A DNA stretch of 64,000 nt from CAVSKL01 sp963728475 [NCBI: Candidatus Eiseniibacteriota bacterium] (GTDB lineage: Bacteria > Eisenbacteria > RBG-16-71-46 > JABDJR01), in assembly GCA_963728475.1 (NCBI GenBank), contig CAVSKL010000002.1, positions 372,001 to 436,000 of the forward strand, written 5' to 3'. Numbering within the stretch: position 1 is the stretch's first letter; each line of letters opens with the position of its first letter. The translations under genes were made by a program, and so were the position numbers. Below are positions 40,978 to 50,029 of the stretch, piece after piece. Under the pieces are notes generated by a model. That model was not told the DNA's origin and did not search any database. It saw nothing but the letters and a program-made list of their open reading frames with translations.

Positions 40978-41995
40978 CCGCGCCGCGTTGGCCGGCGCCG
41001 GAGCCCGGAGAGCGCTGGCTCCTCCGGCTGCCCAACTGGATCGGTGACGCGGTGATGACTCTCCCCGCGTTGCGCGCGCTTCCCGGCGCGGACCAGGTCT
41101 GGTGGGGGGTGGCCGACGCCCGGACCCTGCCCATCTACCGCGCCCTGGGACGGTTCGAGCGCCTCCTTCCCGCCCGCGGCGCCCGCGCCCCCCTGGAACT
41201 GGGGAACGCCCTCCGGGCCTGGCGCCCGGACCGCGCAGTGGTGTGGCCCCCCGCCCCCTCCGGCGCGATCCTCGCCTGGCTTTCCGGGGCCCCGCTCCGG
41301 CTCGGCCGGGGAAGGGGAGCCGCCCGCGCCCTCCTCACCGACGCCCTCCCCTCCGGGGACCGCGAGCGGCCCCTCTGGCGCCAGCACCTCGAGCTGGCGG
41401 TGGCGGCGGGGGGGCGGGCGCCGGAGCGGCCCGACTTCGTCCTCGATCCCGGACCCGAGGCCGCGGAGCGGGCCGGGGATCTCCTGGCCCCGGTGGCCGA
41501 CCGTCCCGCGGTGGCCCTGGCCCCCGGAGCCGCGTACGGACCGGCCAAACGCTGGCCGGAGGATCGGTTCCAGACCTTGGTTGAGCGTTTACGTGAGCAT
41601 GGGGCGGCGGCGGTGGTGGTGGGGGGGAGAGCGAGCGCGAGGCCGGAGCCCGCCTGGCCGAGGCGGGGGCGCTCGACCTCACCGCCCGCACCGGCCTCCT
41701 GGAGGCGGTGGCGGTGCTGGTCCGGATGCGCGTCCTGGTCACCAACGATTCCGGCGCCCTCCACCTGGCGCGCGCGGCGGGGACGCCGGTGGTCGGGCTC
41801 TTCGGATCCACCTCCCCCCGCTGGACGGGGCCGGAGCCCGAGGAGGGGACCGCCCTGTGGCTGGGCCTGGAGTGCAGCCCCTGCTTCCGCCGGGAGTGCC
41901 CGCTGGCCGGCGACGACCATCTCCGCTGTCTGCGGGACCTGGGGGTGGAGCCGGTGTGGGCCGAGACCGCGGACCGGGCGGGGATCGGCCGGTGA
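40974..41995 (+). pseudogene. ADP-heptose:LPS heptosyltransferase-like (GT9), interrupted by a -1 frame change at a G7 tract
   Basis: From GTG at 40974 the frame encodes a normal GT9 N-terminus (L-L-R-L-P-N-W-I-G-D-A-V-M-T-L-P-A-L, then A-L-A-P-G-A-A-Y-G-P-A-K-R-W-P). It reaches V-V-V-G-G at the G-run 41621-41627. The expected C-terminus (T-N-D-S-G-A-L-H-L-A-R-A-A-G-T-P) continues in the -1 frame and stops at 41995, directly overlapping the GmhB gene. Joined, the product is 340 residues, the usual family length. Without the shift the zero frame runs on to 42026 with an unrelated tail. It could be a programmed -1 frameshift, a real mutation or a homopolymer sequencing error. GT9 enzymes add heptose to lipid A-core. 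Confidence 0.75.
41621..41674 (+). promoter_or_regulatory. Candidate -1 frameshift signal (slippery G7 plus stem-loop)
   Basis: The zero frame is read GTG-GGG-GGG-AGA, so 41621-41627 forms G_GGG_GGG in the X_XXY_YYZ phase required for -1 slippage. Five bases later an outer stem GAGCGC (41633-41638)/GCGCTC (41669-41674) encloses an inner stem CCCGCCT (41649-41655)/AGGCGGG (41661-41667). The spacing matches known bacterial signals. In DNA this GC-rich such stems also arise by chance. Confidence 0.35.
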
Positions 41996-42546
41996 GCGCG
42001 CGCTGGGGGGTCTTCCTCGACCGTGACGGCACCCTGGTTCCCGACGCCCGGCATCCCACCCGCCCCGGGCAGCTCCGGCTCTACCCGGGAGCGGGGGCGG
42101 CGCTCCGGCGCCTGGCCGGAGCGGGGGCGGTGCTGCTGGTGGTCTCGAACCAGTCCGCGGTGGCCCGAGGACTGCTCACCGTGCCCGGGCTCCGGCTCCT
42201 GGACCGGCGTCTGAAGGAGCTGGCGCGGAGAGAGGGAGTCCGCATCCGGCGCGCCTACTACTGCCCCCACCATCCCGGCCTCACCGGCCCCTGCGCCTGC
42301 CGCAAACCCGGTCCGGCCATGATCGAAGCGGGGCTGGCCGACTTCGGCCTCGACCCGGCCCGGAGCTTTCTGGTGGGGGACACCGCCGCCGACCTCGCCG
42401 CGGGGCGGGCGGCGGGGCTCCGCACGGTGCTGGTTCTCACCGGCCACGGGCGGGCGGTGGCGCGGCCGGCGGGCGCCTCCAAGGTCGCGCGCAACCTCGC
42501 CGAGGCCTCGGCCTGGATCCTGCGGACGCGGGAGGCTTCCTCCTAG
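41992..42546 (+). CDS. gmhB: HAD-family D,D-heptose 1,7-bisphosphate phosphatase-like protein
   Basis: 184 residues from a GTG overlapping the -1 frame stop of the heptosyltransferase. HAD motifs are complete: F-L-D-R-D-G-T-L (nucleophile Asp), V-V-S-N-Q-S, a C-x-H ... C-x-C-R-K-P zinc-loop segment, and V-G-D-T-A-A-D. The zinc loop and R-K-P-x-P-A-M motif are typical of GmhB/HisB-N phosphatases. The pairing with a heptosyltransferase favours GmhB, which removes the C7 phosphate during ADP-heptose synthesis for LPS. That its start sits on the -1 frame stop supports the joined reading of the upstream gene. Confidence 0.82.
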   Translation: MSARWGVFLDRDGTLVPDARHPTRPGQLRLYPGAGAALRRLAGAGAVLLVVSNQSAVARGLLTVPGLRLLDRRLKELARREGVRIRRAYYCPHHPGLTGPCACRKPGPAMIEAGLADFGLDPARSFLVGDTAADLAAGRAAGLRTVLVLTGHGRAVARPAGASKVARNLAEASAWILRTREASS

Positions 42547-43490
42547 CGCGCGTCGCGATGGCGGAGGCGGATCACCTCGCCGCGGAGCCCGTCGCGGGCG
42601 TCGGCCCGGCGCCCGGCCACCTCCTGCGGGAGCCATCCCGCGGGGGCGCTCCGGGCCAGGAGCGGCTGGATCCCGGAGCCGAGGAGGAGCGATCCGAGCA
42701 GGAGCGAGAGCGCCGCGGCCACCGCAGGGCCGGAGACCCGTTTCCGGTGGGCCCGCGGAGAGGCGATCCGCACCGCGTCCCGGGGGTCCACGATCATCAC
42801 CTGCTGGCGGCTCAGGAGTTCGGAGACCGCGTCGTAGGTCAAGTACTCGCCGAGCGGCGAGACCCGGCAGATTTCCTCGATGGTGCTGCCGCCGTCCACG
42901 AACTTGAGCACGACCGTGCATTCGCGCGGCAGGGGCTGCGACTCCGGGTCGGGGACCTGGGCCAGGATGAGATCCGGGGCGAGCATGGACTCCTTGAGGG
43001 TGGCCAGCTCGTCGTTGCGCCGCATGCTCTCGAGGAGGAGCTCCTCGGGGTTCAGCTTGAGGCTGATGCCCTGGCTGGGAAGGCTCTTCTCGTCGCCCGA
43101 GAACTCGTAGGTCCCTTCCCGCCACTCGATGATCCGGTCCACGATCCGCTGGGTGTACCGACGCATCTCCTCGAGCAGGCGGTCGCGGCCCATGACCCCG
43201 CTCGACACCAGCACCGTGAACAGATCGTGCCCGGTGGCGCGGCAGATGTCCTCCACGCTCTCGAGCTGATCCTGGGTGAGGAGCATGTTCTCGGAGAGGT
43301 ACACCAGGAAGGTGTGCCGGCCGTCCTGGCGGCGGTCGGCGGCGGCCATGACCCGGCCGCGCTCGAAGAACAGCACCTCGGTCTGGTTCTTCTGGTCGGC
43401 GAGGACCAGAACCCCGGACTTCTGCTGCAACGCGAGCAGCTGAAGGATCTCAGCCGTCGAGAACTCTGAAAGGCCCCCGCGAATCGCCAT
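42543..43490 (-). CDS. DUF4388 (PATAN-type) domain protein with C-terminal membrane segment
   Basis: 315 residues. The N-terminus L-S-E-F-S-T-A-E-I-L-Q-L-L-A-L-Q-Q-K-S-G-V-L matches the DUF4388/PATAN domain found in regulators of deltaproteobacteria and related phyla. The middle repeats a helical pattern (L-T-Q-D-Q-L-E-S ... R-R-Y-T-Q-R-I-V). A hydrophobic helix (A-A-A-L-S-L-L-L-G-S-L-L-L-G) lies ~55 residues from the end, so the protein is probably anchored. Function is unknown; PATAN domains are implicated in motility or envelope control in other phyla. Its stop overlaps that of gmhB in a shared CTAG. Confidence 0.75.
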   Translation of the reverse strand: MAIRGGLSEFSTAEILQLLALQQKSGVLVLADQKNQTEVLFFERGRVMAAADRRQDGRHTFLVYLSENMLLTQDQLESVEDICRATGHDLFTVLVSSGVMGRDRLLEEMRRYTQRIVDRIIEWREGTYEFSGDEKSLPSQGISLKLNPEELLLESMRRNDELATLKESMLAPDLILAQVPDPESQPLPRECTVVLKFVDGGSTIEEICRVSPLGEYLTYDAVSELLSRQQVMIVDPRDAVRIASPRAHRKRVSGPAVAAALSLLLGSLLLGSGIQPLLARSAPAGWLPQEVAGRRADARDGLRGEVIRLRHRDAR

Positions 43491-43514
43491 GCGCTTGACT
43501 CTCCGGCCTCTCCC

Positions 43515-45395
43515 TTAGGCGGCCCGGTTCCGGTCCAGGTACCCCCCGTCGGAAACGGATGCCCGGACCGGGCCCGTCTCCGGGGCCTCGGCGGATCCGC
43601 CCGCCGGCTTCAGTTTCACCACGGTGAGCCAGGAACCCACCATCACCAGGGCCAGGGCGCAGAGCGGGAGCCAGGGCCACCACATGCCCGCGCCGTTCTC
43701 CAGCCACGCCAGCCGGGTCACCGGCAGGCGGTCGTTGACCGTGAACATCGCCGCCACCGCAAACGACATCGACAGCGCCGCGGCCACGTCCTGATGTCCG
43801 AGGCGGGAGGCGTGGAATCCGGGCAGGATCCACGAGGCCGCCTTGGGCAGGATCGACGCCGCGCTCCGGTTGCGGCGGAGCCGCGAGTCGAGCACCAGCC
43901 GCGAGTAGGCCGTGCTCTGGATCCGGAGGAGCGCGTCGCCGCAGCTCGTGCAGTAGGCGGAGCGGCGGATCCGGCGCAGGCACCGGCGGCACACCGCCCG
44001 GCCGCAGTTGGTGCAGGCGAAGCTGGGGAGGTAGCGGTGGAGCCGCGACCCGGCGACGAGTCCGAGCACGAAGAGAGGAATCGCCACCAGGGGAAGCGCG
44101 ACCAGCGCGCCCGGGAACCACCACCGCATCCAGCCGGGAAGTCCCGGCAGGATCCGCGGCCCCGTCATCGCCGCCGACCACATGGCCGACGTGGGCAGCA
44201 GCTCGTCGATGAGCGGGCTCCCGGAGTCGTCGGTGTTGCGCAGCACCGCGCGGATGCGGCTGAAGGAAAGCCGGTTGGCCTCGAGCATCTCCTGGTCCGC
44301 CTTCTCGAACAGGAGCTTCTTGGCGAAGGCCTGGCTCAGGTTGAAGTGGGGGGCGGCCCGGCCGTTGCCCACCGCCGCCGACCGCTCGAAGTCCTGCATG
44401 GCGTTGTCGTAGTGGCCGCGGAGGAATTCGATCCCGCCCACGTTGTTGTAGACCGAGGCCTCGTCGGCGCCGTAGCGCAGCGCCTGCCGGTAGTCGCGCT
44501 CGGCGGCGTCGAGCTTGTTCCCCCGGCGTTCGATGAGCGCGCGGGCGAACACGAGGTCGGGATCCTCGGGGCTCGCCTCCACCGCGCGGTCCAGCGCCTG
44601 CACCAGGCCGCCGGAGTAGGGCGCGCTCATGGCCCGGTTGAGCAGGAACGGCCTCCCCGCGGGATCGAGGGGCGAGTAGAGGACGGGGGAAAACGCCCAC
44701 AAGAGAAGCGGCGCGACCACGGTCAGGGCGACCAGGGTGACCGCCCATCGGCGCTCGCCCCGGTCCATCCAGCGCCACATGAGGCCGGAGTAGAGCAGGA
44801 TCACCGGGACCAGCCCCACCCGCCAGGCCACCGGCGCGGCCAGGACCAGGACCGCCACCAGCGCCGCCACTCCCGCCGGGAACCAGTGTTTGAGCACCTC
44901 GGCCAGGGTGTGGTGCACGCGGGGGAGCACCCGCGCGGTGGTGTAGAGGGTGATGAGGACGCCCCCCAGCGCCACCACGATCAGGAAGCCGAACACGGTG
45001 TTGATGAGGATGAGGTGCTGCGCTCCGAAGGAGGAGCTCACCGCCTCGGTCGCGTGCCAGAAGTCCTCGACGGCGGCGTGCGGCGCGCTGAAGAGATGGA
45101 TCCGGGCCAGGGCGAGATCGGCCTCGGGAAAGCTGGGGTCGAGGGCGACGGCGTCGGAGAACCGCTCCGCGGCGGCGGCGGCGTCGCCCCGGCGGTAGGC
45201 GTCCATGCCTTCCTGGTAGGCGGCCAGCGCCTCCGCCGACAGCTCGCTCGCTCCCTTCGACCGCACCGCGCGGACCAGGGAGTCGGGGTCGGCGAGATCG
45301 GTCGCCGTGGCCTGGAAGACCCCGGGCCCGGCGACCGCCGGCGCCGCGGCGCCCAGGAACGCACACATAATGCCCAAGCTGAGAACGGCCCGCAT
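43515..45395 (-). CDS. TPR-containing multi-pass membrane protein with zinc-finger-like cluster
   Basis: 626 residues with a cleavable signal (M-R-A-V-L-S-L-G-I-M-C-A-F-L ending A-V-A-G). A periplasmic TPR-like part (A-Y-Q-E-G-M-D-A-Y-R-R-G-D) is followed by several membrane helices, more TPR units (S-V-Y-N-N-V-G-G-I-E-F-L-R-G-H) and a late cysteine cluster: C-T-N-C-G-R-A-V-C-R-R-C and C-T-S-C. A further membrane pair ends the protein. I do not recognise a named family. The gene lies just downstream of the divergent asnS promoter and upstream of the DUF4388 gene, with which it may form an operon (24-bp gap). Confidence 0.7.
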   Translation of the reverse strand: MRAVLSLGIMCAFLGAAAPAVAGPGVFQATATDLADPDSLVRAVRSKGASELSAEALAAYQEGMDAYRRGDAAAAAERFSDAVALDPSFPEADLALARIHLFSAPHAAVEDFWHATEAVSSSFGAQHLILINTVFGFLIVVALGGVLITLYTTARVLPRVHHTLAEVLKHWFPAGVAALVAVLVLAAPVAWRVGLVPVILLYSGLMWRWMDRGERRWAVTLVALTVVAPLLLWAFSPVLYSPLDPAGRPFLLNRAMSAPYSGGLVQALDRAVEASPEDPDLVFARALIERRGNKLDAAERDYRQALRYGADEASVYNNVGGIEFLRGHYDNAMQDFERSAAVGNGRAAPHFNLSQAFAKKLLFEKADQEMLEANRLSFSRIRAVLRNTDDSGSPLIDELLPTSAMWSAAMTGPRILPGLPGWMRWWFPGALVALPLVAIPLFVLGLVAGSRLHRYLPSFACTNCGRAVCRRCLRRIRRSAYCTSCGDALLRIQSTAYSRLVLDSRLRRNRSAASILPKAASWILPGFHASRLGHQDVAAALSMSFAVAAMFTVNDRLPVTRLAWLENGAGMWWPWLPLCALALVMVGSWLTVVKLKPAGGSAEAPETGPVRASVSDGGYLDRNRAA

Positions 45396-45419
45396 CGTCT
45401 CCGCCTCCTCGCCCCTCGG

Positions 45420-45448
45420 TTGACACCGGGGAACGCCGAACCTATAGT
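45420..45448 (+). promoter_or_regulatory. asnS promoter
   Basis: TTGACA (45420-45425) and TATAGT (45443-45448) with a 17-base spacer: the best sigma-70-type match in the window. Transcription would start near 45455, with a ~110-nt leader to the GTG at 45568. Confidence 0.65.
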
Positions 45449-45567
45449 GCTGGCTTCGTTTTGCAGTCTCCCCGCGGCGCTCCAGTCCGTCGTGGGGCTC
45501 ATGGCTGGTATCGGCCCCCGGCGGGACGGGCTTAACGTTTCGGGGGGGAATCGGAGAGGCAGGGGCC

Positions 45568-46863
45568 GTGGCGGCAACCGTCTATGTCAGCGACTTGGGC
45601 CGGTACGTGGGGGAGACCGTCCGCGTGGCCGGCTGGCTCTATAACAAGCGGTCCAGCGGCAAGTTGCAGTTTCTAATCCTCCGGGACGGGACCGGGCTGG
45701 TCCAGGCGGTGGTCTCGCGGAAGGAGGTCCCCCCGGGGAGCTGGGAAGCGGGGGAGCAACTGGCCCAGGAGAGCGCGTTCGCGGTGGAGGGGACGGTCCG
45801 GGCCGACGAGCGGGCCCCCGGCGGCTATGAGCTGACCGCGACCGGGGTGGAGCACCTCTCTCCGTCGGTGGACTACCCGATCACCCCCAAGGAGCACGGG
45901 CCGGAGTTCCTGCTGGACAACCGTCACCTGTGGCTTCGCTCTCGCCGGCCCCACGCGGTGCTCCGGGTCCGGGACGAGGTGATCCTGGCCATCCGGGAAT
46001 GGCTGCACGGGGAAGGGTTCGTCTGCGTGGACGCCCCCGTGTTCACCCCCAACGCCTGCGAGGGGACCACCACCCTGTTCGAGACCGAGTACTTCGGGTC
46101 CAAGGCGTACCTCACCCAGAGCGGCCAGCTCTACATGGAAGCCGCGGCCATGGCCTTCGGCAAGGTCTACTGCTTCGGCCCCACCTTCCGGGCGGAGAAG
46201 TCGAAGACCCGCCGCCATCTCACCGAGTTCTGGATGGTGGAGCCCGAGGTCGCGTTTCTCGACCTGGACGGCAACATGGGACTGATCGAGCGGTTCGTGT
46301 CCGGGGTCGTGAGCCGGGTCCTCGACCGCTGCCGCGAGGAACTCAAGATACTCGAACGGGACACGAGTTCCCTGGAGCGGGTGGTCCCGCCGTTCCCCCG
46401 GCTGGCCTACGACGACGCGGTGGCCCGGCTCAAGGCCAAGGGCCACCCCTTCGAGGATGGAGGCGACTTCGGCGCCCCCGACGAGACCGCGCTCAGCGAG
46501 GAGTACGACCGGCCGCTGTTCGTCCACCGGTTCCCCGCGGCCATCAAGGCCTTCTACATGAAGGGGGACCCCAGCGACCCCAAAGCCAGCCTCTCGGTGG
46601 ATCTCCTGGCCCCCGAGGGCTACGGGGAGATCGTGGGCGGGGGACAGCGCGAAGACGACCTGGAGGTGCTCGAGCGCAAGCTCGGGGAGGAGGGCCTCCC
46701 GGAGGAGGCCTTCCGGTGGTATCTGGACCTGCGCCGTTACGGCAGCGTCCCGCACTCGGGGTTCGGGATGGGGGTGGAGCGTACGGTGTCCTGGATCTGC
46801 GGTCTCAGCCACTTGCGCGAGGCGATCCCGTTCCCGCGCATGATCCACCGGCTCAGCCCCTGA
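45568..46863 (+). CDS. asnS: Asparaginyl-tRNA synthetase
   Basis: 431 residues from GTG at 45568. The N-terminal OB fold contains [17 protein letters not shown] and contacts the tRNA anticodon. The class II core has [10 protein letters not shown] (motif 2) and G-F-G-M-G-V-E-R (motif 3). The C-E-G-T-T-T-L-F and S-x-Q-L-Y-x-E segments favour AsnRS over AspRS. It charges tRNA-Asn with asparagine, so the organism need not rely only on the amidotransferase route. It is a single gene with its own promoter. Confidence 0.93.
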   Translation: MAATVYVSDLGRYVGETVRVAGWLYNKRSSGKLQFLILRDGTGLVQAVVSRKEVPPGSWEAGEQLAQESAFAVEGTVRADERAPGGYELTATGVEHLSPSVDYPITPKEHGPEFLLDNRHLWLRSRRPHAVLRVRDEVILAIREWLHGEGFVCVDAPVFTPNACEGTTTLFETEYFGSKAYLTQSGQLYMEAAAMAFGKVYCFGPTFRAEKSKTRRHLTEFWMVEPEVAFLDLDGNMGLIERFVSGVVSRVLDRCREELKILERDTSSLERVVPPFPRLAYDDAVARLKAKGHPFEDGGDFGAPDETALSEEYDRPLFVHRFPAAIKAFYMKGDPSDPKASLSVDLLAPEGYGEIVGGGQREDDLEVLERKLGEEGLPEEAFRWYLDLRRYGSVPHSGFGMGVERTVSWICGLSHLREAIPFPRMIHRLSP

Positions 46864-46884
46864 TCCTCAAGAGGAACTGGAATC

Positions 46885-46913
46885 TTGACAGCCGTTCGGG
46901 ACGCGAATAAGCT
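46885..46913 (+). promoter_or_regulatory. Candidate exbB-exbD-tonB promoter
   Basis: TTGACA (46885-46890) and TAAGCT (46908-46913) with a 17-base spacer. The -10 sequence is the same as that of the exopolysaccharide leader promoter (10849-10854). Transcription would start near 46920. Confidence 0.5.
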
Positions 46914-46919
46914 CCGTGG

Positions 46920-47228
46920 GGTTGGGCAGGCTGTGGTGCGGACTGCCCGTTGCCTCCTCCGTATGTCTTCCGGCCTCGAACCGCTGAGCGGTTCCGTCGG
47001 ATCCCGCCTCGGGTTGGGCGCGATCGACGGAAGGACGGACCCCCGGGGTCCCCGCCGGCGAGGAACAGCCGGGACCAGCTTTGATTCCCTCTTCCGCGAT
47101 GGCCTCAATGATGCCGGGTCCCGAGGGCGTGTGTCCGCGTCTTTCCGGGAGGCCCCGTTCGTGCCGTCGGTCGGGTCCATCGCCGCATGAACCGGTGCCA
47201 ACAACCTACTGTGTAAGGAGATCTGTAC
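46920..47228 (+). promoter_or_regulatory. Leader of the exb/ton operon with hairpins
   Basis: About 310 bases without a credible gene. Inverted repeats: GAACCGCT/AGCGGTTC (46978-46994) and GGACCCC/GGGGTCC (47037-47051). A good ribosome site (AAGGAGAT, about 47215-47222) precedes the ATG at 47229. It could hold a metal- or Fur-type control region, but I see no clear Fur box. Confidence 0.35.
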
Positions 47229-48107
47229 ATGGTCGCGAAGACTAGGATTCTCGGGTGGGCCCTGCCCCTCGCGCTCGCCGTCGGCCTGGCCCTGGTGGCC
47301 CTGCCGGCCGGCACCGCTCATGCCCAGGCCCAGGGGGATACGAGTGGAGCCGCCATGTCGGGTCAGATGCCCGGGGCGGCGGCCGGAAGCACCGGGGCCG
47401 CAGGCACCAAGGTCCAGGAGTCGCTGCCGACCATGTCGGAGAGCGACGAGGCTCCCGCCGCGACCCTTCCCGCACAGGGCTTCCTGGTCGAGAACTTCCA
47501 GAAGGGCGGCGTGTTCATGTGGCCGCTCCTCCTGTGCTCGTTGATCGGCCTCGGGGTGATCCTGGAGCGGGCCTGGACCCTGTCGCGGGCCCGCGTCAAC
47601 ACCCGCAAGCTCATGGGCCAGGTGATCGGGGCGCTGAAGCAGGACGGCCTCCAGGCCGCGATCGAGGTCTGCCAGCGCACCCGCGGGCCCATCGCCGCCA
47701 TCCTCCATGCCGGTCTCATGCGGGCGCCCAAGGGCCCCGACGCGGTGGAGAAGGCGATCGAGTCCGCCGGCACCATCGAGATGTCGTTCCTGCAGCGGGG
47801 GCTGATCGTGCTCGCCTCGGTGGCCAACGTGGCCCCGCTCCTCGGCTTCCTCGGAACCGTGTCCGGGATGATCCACGCCTTCGAGGCCATCGCCGCCGCC
47901 GAGCAGGTCAGCGCCAAGCTGGTGGCCACCGGGATCTCGGAGGCCCTGATCACCACCGCGGCCGGGCTGATCATCGCTATTCCGGTCCAGATCGCGAACA
48001 ACTTCTTCATCTCCCGGATCGACCGCTTCATCCTGGAAATGGAAGAAGCCTCGGTGGAACTGGTAGATACTCTGGTGGACATGGAGGTGCACCGCGAAGC
48101 GGTCTGA
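47229..48107 (+). CDS. exbB: ExbB/TolQ/MotA-type proton channel protein with N-terminal signal peptide
   Basis: 292 residues. A cleavable signal (A-L-P-L-A-L-A-V-G-L-A-L-V, then A-H-A) and a ~60-residue polar region precede the first membrane helix (M-W-P-L-L-L-C-S-L-I-G-L). The conserved ExbB core follows: V-A-N-V-A-P-L-L-G-F-L-G-T-V-S-G-M-I-x-A-F and the last helix with E-A-L-I-T-T-A-A-G-L-I-I-A-I-P. With ExbD it forms the proton-driven motor that energises TonB-dependent outer-membrane uptake. The extended periplasmic N-terminus is found in several non-proteobacterial ExbB proteins. Confidence 0.92.
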   Translation: MVAKTRILGWALPLALAVGLALVALPAGTAHAQAQGDTSGAAMSGQMPGAAAGSTGAAGTKVQESLPTMSESDEAPAATLPAQGFLVENFQKGGVFMWPLLLCSLIGLGVILERAWTLSRARVNTRKLMGQVIGALKQDGLQAAIEVCQRTRGPIAAILHAGLMRAPKGPDAVEKAIESAGTIEMSFLQRGLIVLASVANVAPLLGFLGTVSGMIHAFEAIAAAEQVSAKLVATGISEALITTAAGLIIAIPVQIANNFFISRIDRFILEMEEASVELVDTLVDMEVHREAV

Positions 48108-48179
48108 GGACGCCGACACCGCCCCGGGGCGCCGGATGCCGCTCCGGGGGAGAGGGCTTTTGAGGAGCACAAGCACACC

Positions 48180-48587
48180 ATGGCCAAGATTCACAGGATC
48201 CGTCCCGACGACAAGATTCCGGACTCCTCGCTCGCGGACGTCGCCTTTCTTCTGCTGATCTTCTTCATCGCCACCACCACCATGTCCGAGGAGTTCGGCC
48301 TGTCGCTGATCCTGCCCGCGAAGTCCAGCCAGGCCTCGGAGGTGAACCGCCAGAACGTGATGGTCATCTCCACCGACCCCTCCGGCCGGGTCTTCTACGT
48401 GGACGACAGCCCCACCCCGCTCCACGACATCAAGCAGCTGGTCAAGGACCGCGAGGCCGCCAACGACAAGCTGGTGGTCTCGGTGGAGCCGGCCAAGGAG
48501 GCGCCTTACCGGGCGATGGTAGACATCCTGGACGAGCTCAAACTGGCGGGGGCGAGCCGCATCTCGCTCAAGACGAAGGGGCAATAG
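48180..48587 (+). CDS. exbD: ExbD/TolR-family protein 1
   Basis: 135 residues from ATG at 48180. A cytoplasmic head ([10 protein letters not shown]) precedes a single membrane helix whose conserved [13 protein letters not shown] segment carries the proton-path Asp. A periplasmic ExbD domain follows. It is the first of two ExbD paralogues between exbB and tonB, one base apart. Two different ExbDs could form a hetero-dimer at the centre of the ExbB pentamer, or serve different TonB-like partners. Confidence 0.9.
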   Translation: MAKIHRIRPDDKIPDSSLADVAFLLLIFFIATTTMSEEFGLSLILPAKSSQASEVNRQNVMVISTDPSGRVFYVDDSPTPLHDIKQLVKDREAANDKLVVSVEPAKEAPYRAMVDILDELKLAGASRISLKTKGQ

Positions 48588-48588
48588 C

Positions 48589-49002
48589 GTGGCCAGGATC
48601 AAACGCACCATCGGCGTGCCCGCCAGCATCCCCACCTCGTCCATGGCCGACATTGCCTTCCTGCTGCTCATCTTTTTCATGGCCACCACCATCTTCAAGC
48701 TGGAGGAGGGCCTGCCGGTGACCCTGCCCCGGGCCGAGGCCGGCCAGCGGGTGCCCCGGAACAAGGTCGCGCACATCTGGGTGCTGAACGCGCAGGAGAT
48801 GACCATCGACGACAACCGCATCACCCTGGTGGACATCGTTCCCATCCTTCGCGGGAAGATGGCCGACGACCCGACCCTGGTGGTGGGGCTCAACATCGAT
48901 CAGGCGGTTCCATGGAACATCGCGTCGGAGGTCATCGAGATGCTCAAGGAGGCCCAGTCCCTGAACGCCTCCTTCACCACCGATAGGGAGAAGAGGCGAT
49001 GA
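48589..49002 (+). CDS. exbD: ExbD/TolR-family protein 2
   Basis: 137 residues from GTG at 48589, immediately after the first exbD. It has the same layout: basic head, membrane helix with [13 protein letters not shown] (Asp retained), then a periplasmic domain. The head and periplasmic domain differ clearly from the first copy, so this is an old duplication with probable division of labour. The stop overlaps the tonB start by 4 bp. Confidence 0.9.
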   Translation: MARIKRTIGVPASIPTSSMADIAFLLLIFFMATTIFKLEEGLPVTLPRAEAGQRVPRNKVAHIWVLNAQEMTIDDNRITLVDIVPILRGKMADDPTLVVGLNIDQAVPWNIASEVIEMLKEAQSLNASFTTDREKRR

Positions 49003-49652
49003 GCACGCAAACCGTCGATGCCCTCCGCGGCACCCAGATGGGGAGCGCGAACTTCGAGTTCAAGTCGAAGTACATGCGCACCCTGGAGATCGCGCTCCTG
49101 ATCGCGGGGGCGGTTCATCTTGCGGTCATCTTCGCGGTGCCTCCCATGGAGATCACCCCCTACAAGATGCGCGAGAAGCAGATGACCGCCATCGAGATCC
49201 CCGACGACATCGTGATCCCGCCGCCCCCCCAGGACGTGGAGCGGCCGGCCCTGCCCAGCGAGCTGGAGGTGTCCGAGGACGTGAGCGTGGAGAACACGAT
49301 CCAGGAGACCGACTTCAACCCGTTCGCGCCGCCCCAGGTGGACGCCAACGACACCGGGAACCAGGGGAGCTTCGTCGCCTTCGACACTGCGCCCAAGCCG
49401 ATCAAGACCGAGGCTCCGGAATACCCCGATCTCGCCCGTGCCGCCGGCGCGGAGGGGACCGTGAAGGTCGAGGTCACCATCGACGAGTCCGGCCGCGTGA
49501 TCGCCGCCAAGGTGGTCGAGTCCACCACCATCAAGAGCCTGGAGGAGGCGGCCAAGAAGGCCGCCATGGACTGGCTGTTCACTCCGGCCAAGCAGCGGGA
49601 CCAGCCGGTCAAGGCGAAGATCGTCATCCCGTTCGAGTTCAGGCTCCACTAG
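48999..49652 (+). CDS. tonB: TonB-family energy transducer
   Basis: 217 residues from an ATG overlapping the exbD2 stop. The N-terminal membrane helix ([15 protein letters not shown]) contains the family His. A short proline-rich linker (V-I-P-P-P-P-Q) is followed by the C-terminal TonB domain with [15 protein letters not shown] and the closing [10 protein letters not shown] strand. It transmits proton-motive energy to outer-membrane receptors. No TonB-dependent receptor gene is in the window. Confidence 0.9.
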   Translation: MSTQTVDALRGTQMGSANFEFKSKYMRTLEIALLIAGAVHLAVIFAVPPMEITPYKMREKQMTAIEIPDDIVIPPPPQDVERPALPSELEVSEDVSVENTIQETDFNPFAPPQVDANDTGNQGSFVAFDTAPKPIKTEAPEYPDLARAAGAEGTVKVEVTIDESGRVIAAKVVESTTIKSLEEAAKKAAMDWLFTPAKQRDQPVKAKIVIPFEFRLH

Positions 49653-49707
49653 CCTCCCGCCGTTCTGGAAAGGCTCCCGGCCGTCCTTCGAACGCCGGAA
49701 TGGACCC

Positions 49708-49733
49708 GGGCCCGGGGCGGAAGCCCCGGGCCC
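49708..49733 (+). terminator. Hairpin after tonB
   Basis: A perfect 11-bp stem (49708-49718 with 49723-49733) with a GGAA tetraloop, 56 bases after the tonB stop. It is probably the operon terminator or a 3'-end stabilising hairpin; no U-tract. The remaining gap to 50029 shows no gene. A short GCCGTGACGGC palindrome lies near 49784-49794, with a weak TAGAGT at 49811. Confidence 0.5.
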
Positions 49734-50029
49734 TCGCGATGGCTGCGCCGCCCCGGACGGGTCCCGCCGGGCCTCCGGGTTTTGCCGTGACGGCATCCGG
49801 CGACCTGGGGTAGAGTCTCCGTCCGGTCCACCCCCCCTGAGTCCAACCCCGGCCGGCCGGCGGGGGCGCTTCCTGCCGTCATGCCCGGACGCCGGTTCGT
49901 TCGGCCCCGGTCCGGCGGGAGGGGCGCCCGGAAGCCGATGCAACTTTGCCGATTCCCGGGACGTATGGAACGACGACACTTGGCCAGATTCGCCGAGGGC
50001 GACGGTGCGTTGAGGAGGCATAGAGAACG

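Noticed and set aside
42558-43469. Long plus-strand open frame opposite the DUF4388 gene
   Set aside because: It is a shadow of the minus-strand gene in GC-rich DNA. The minus frame has a recognisable domain and the plus frame has none.
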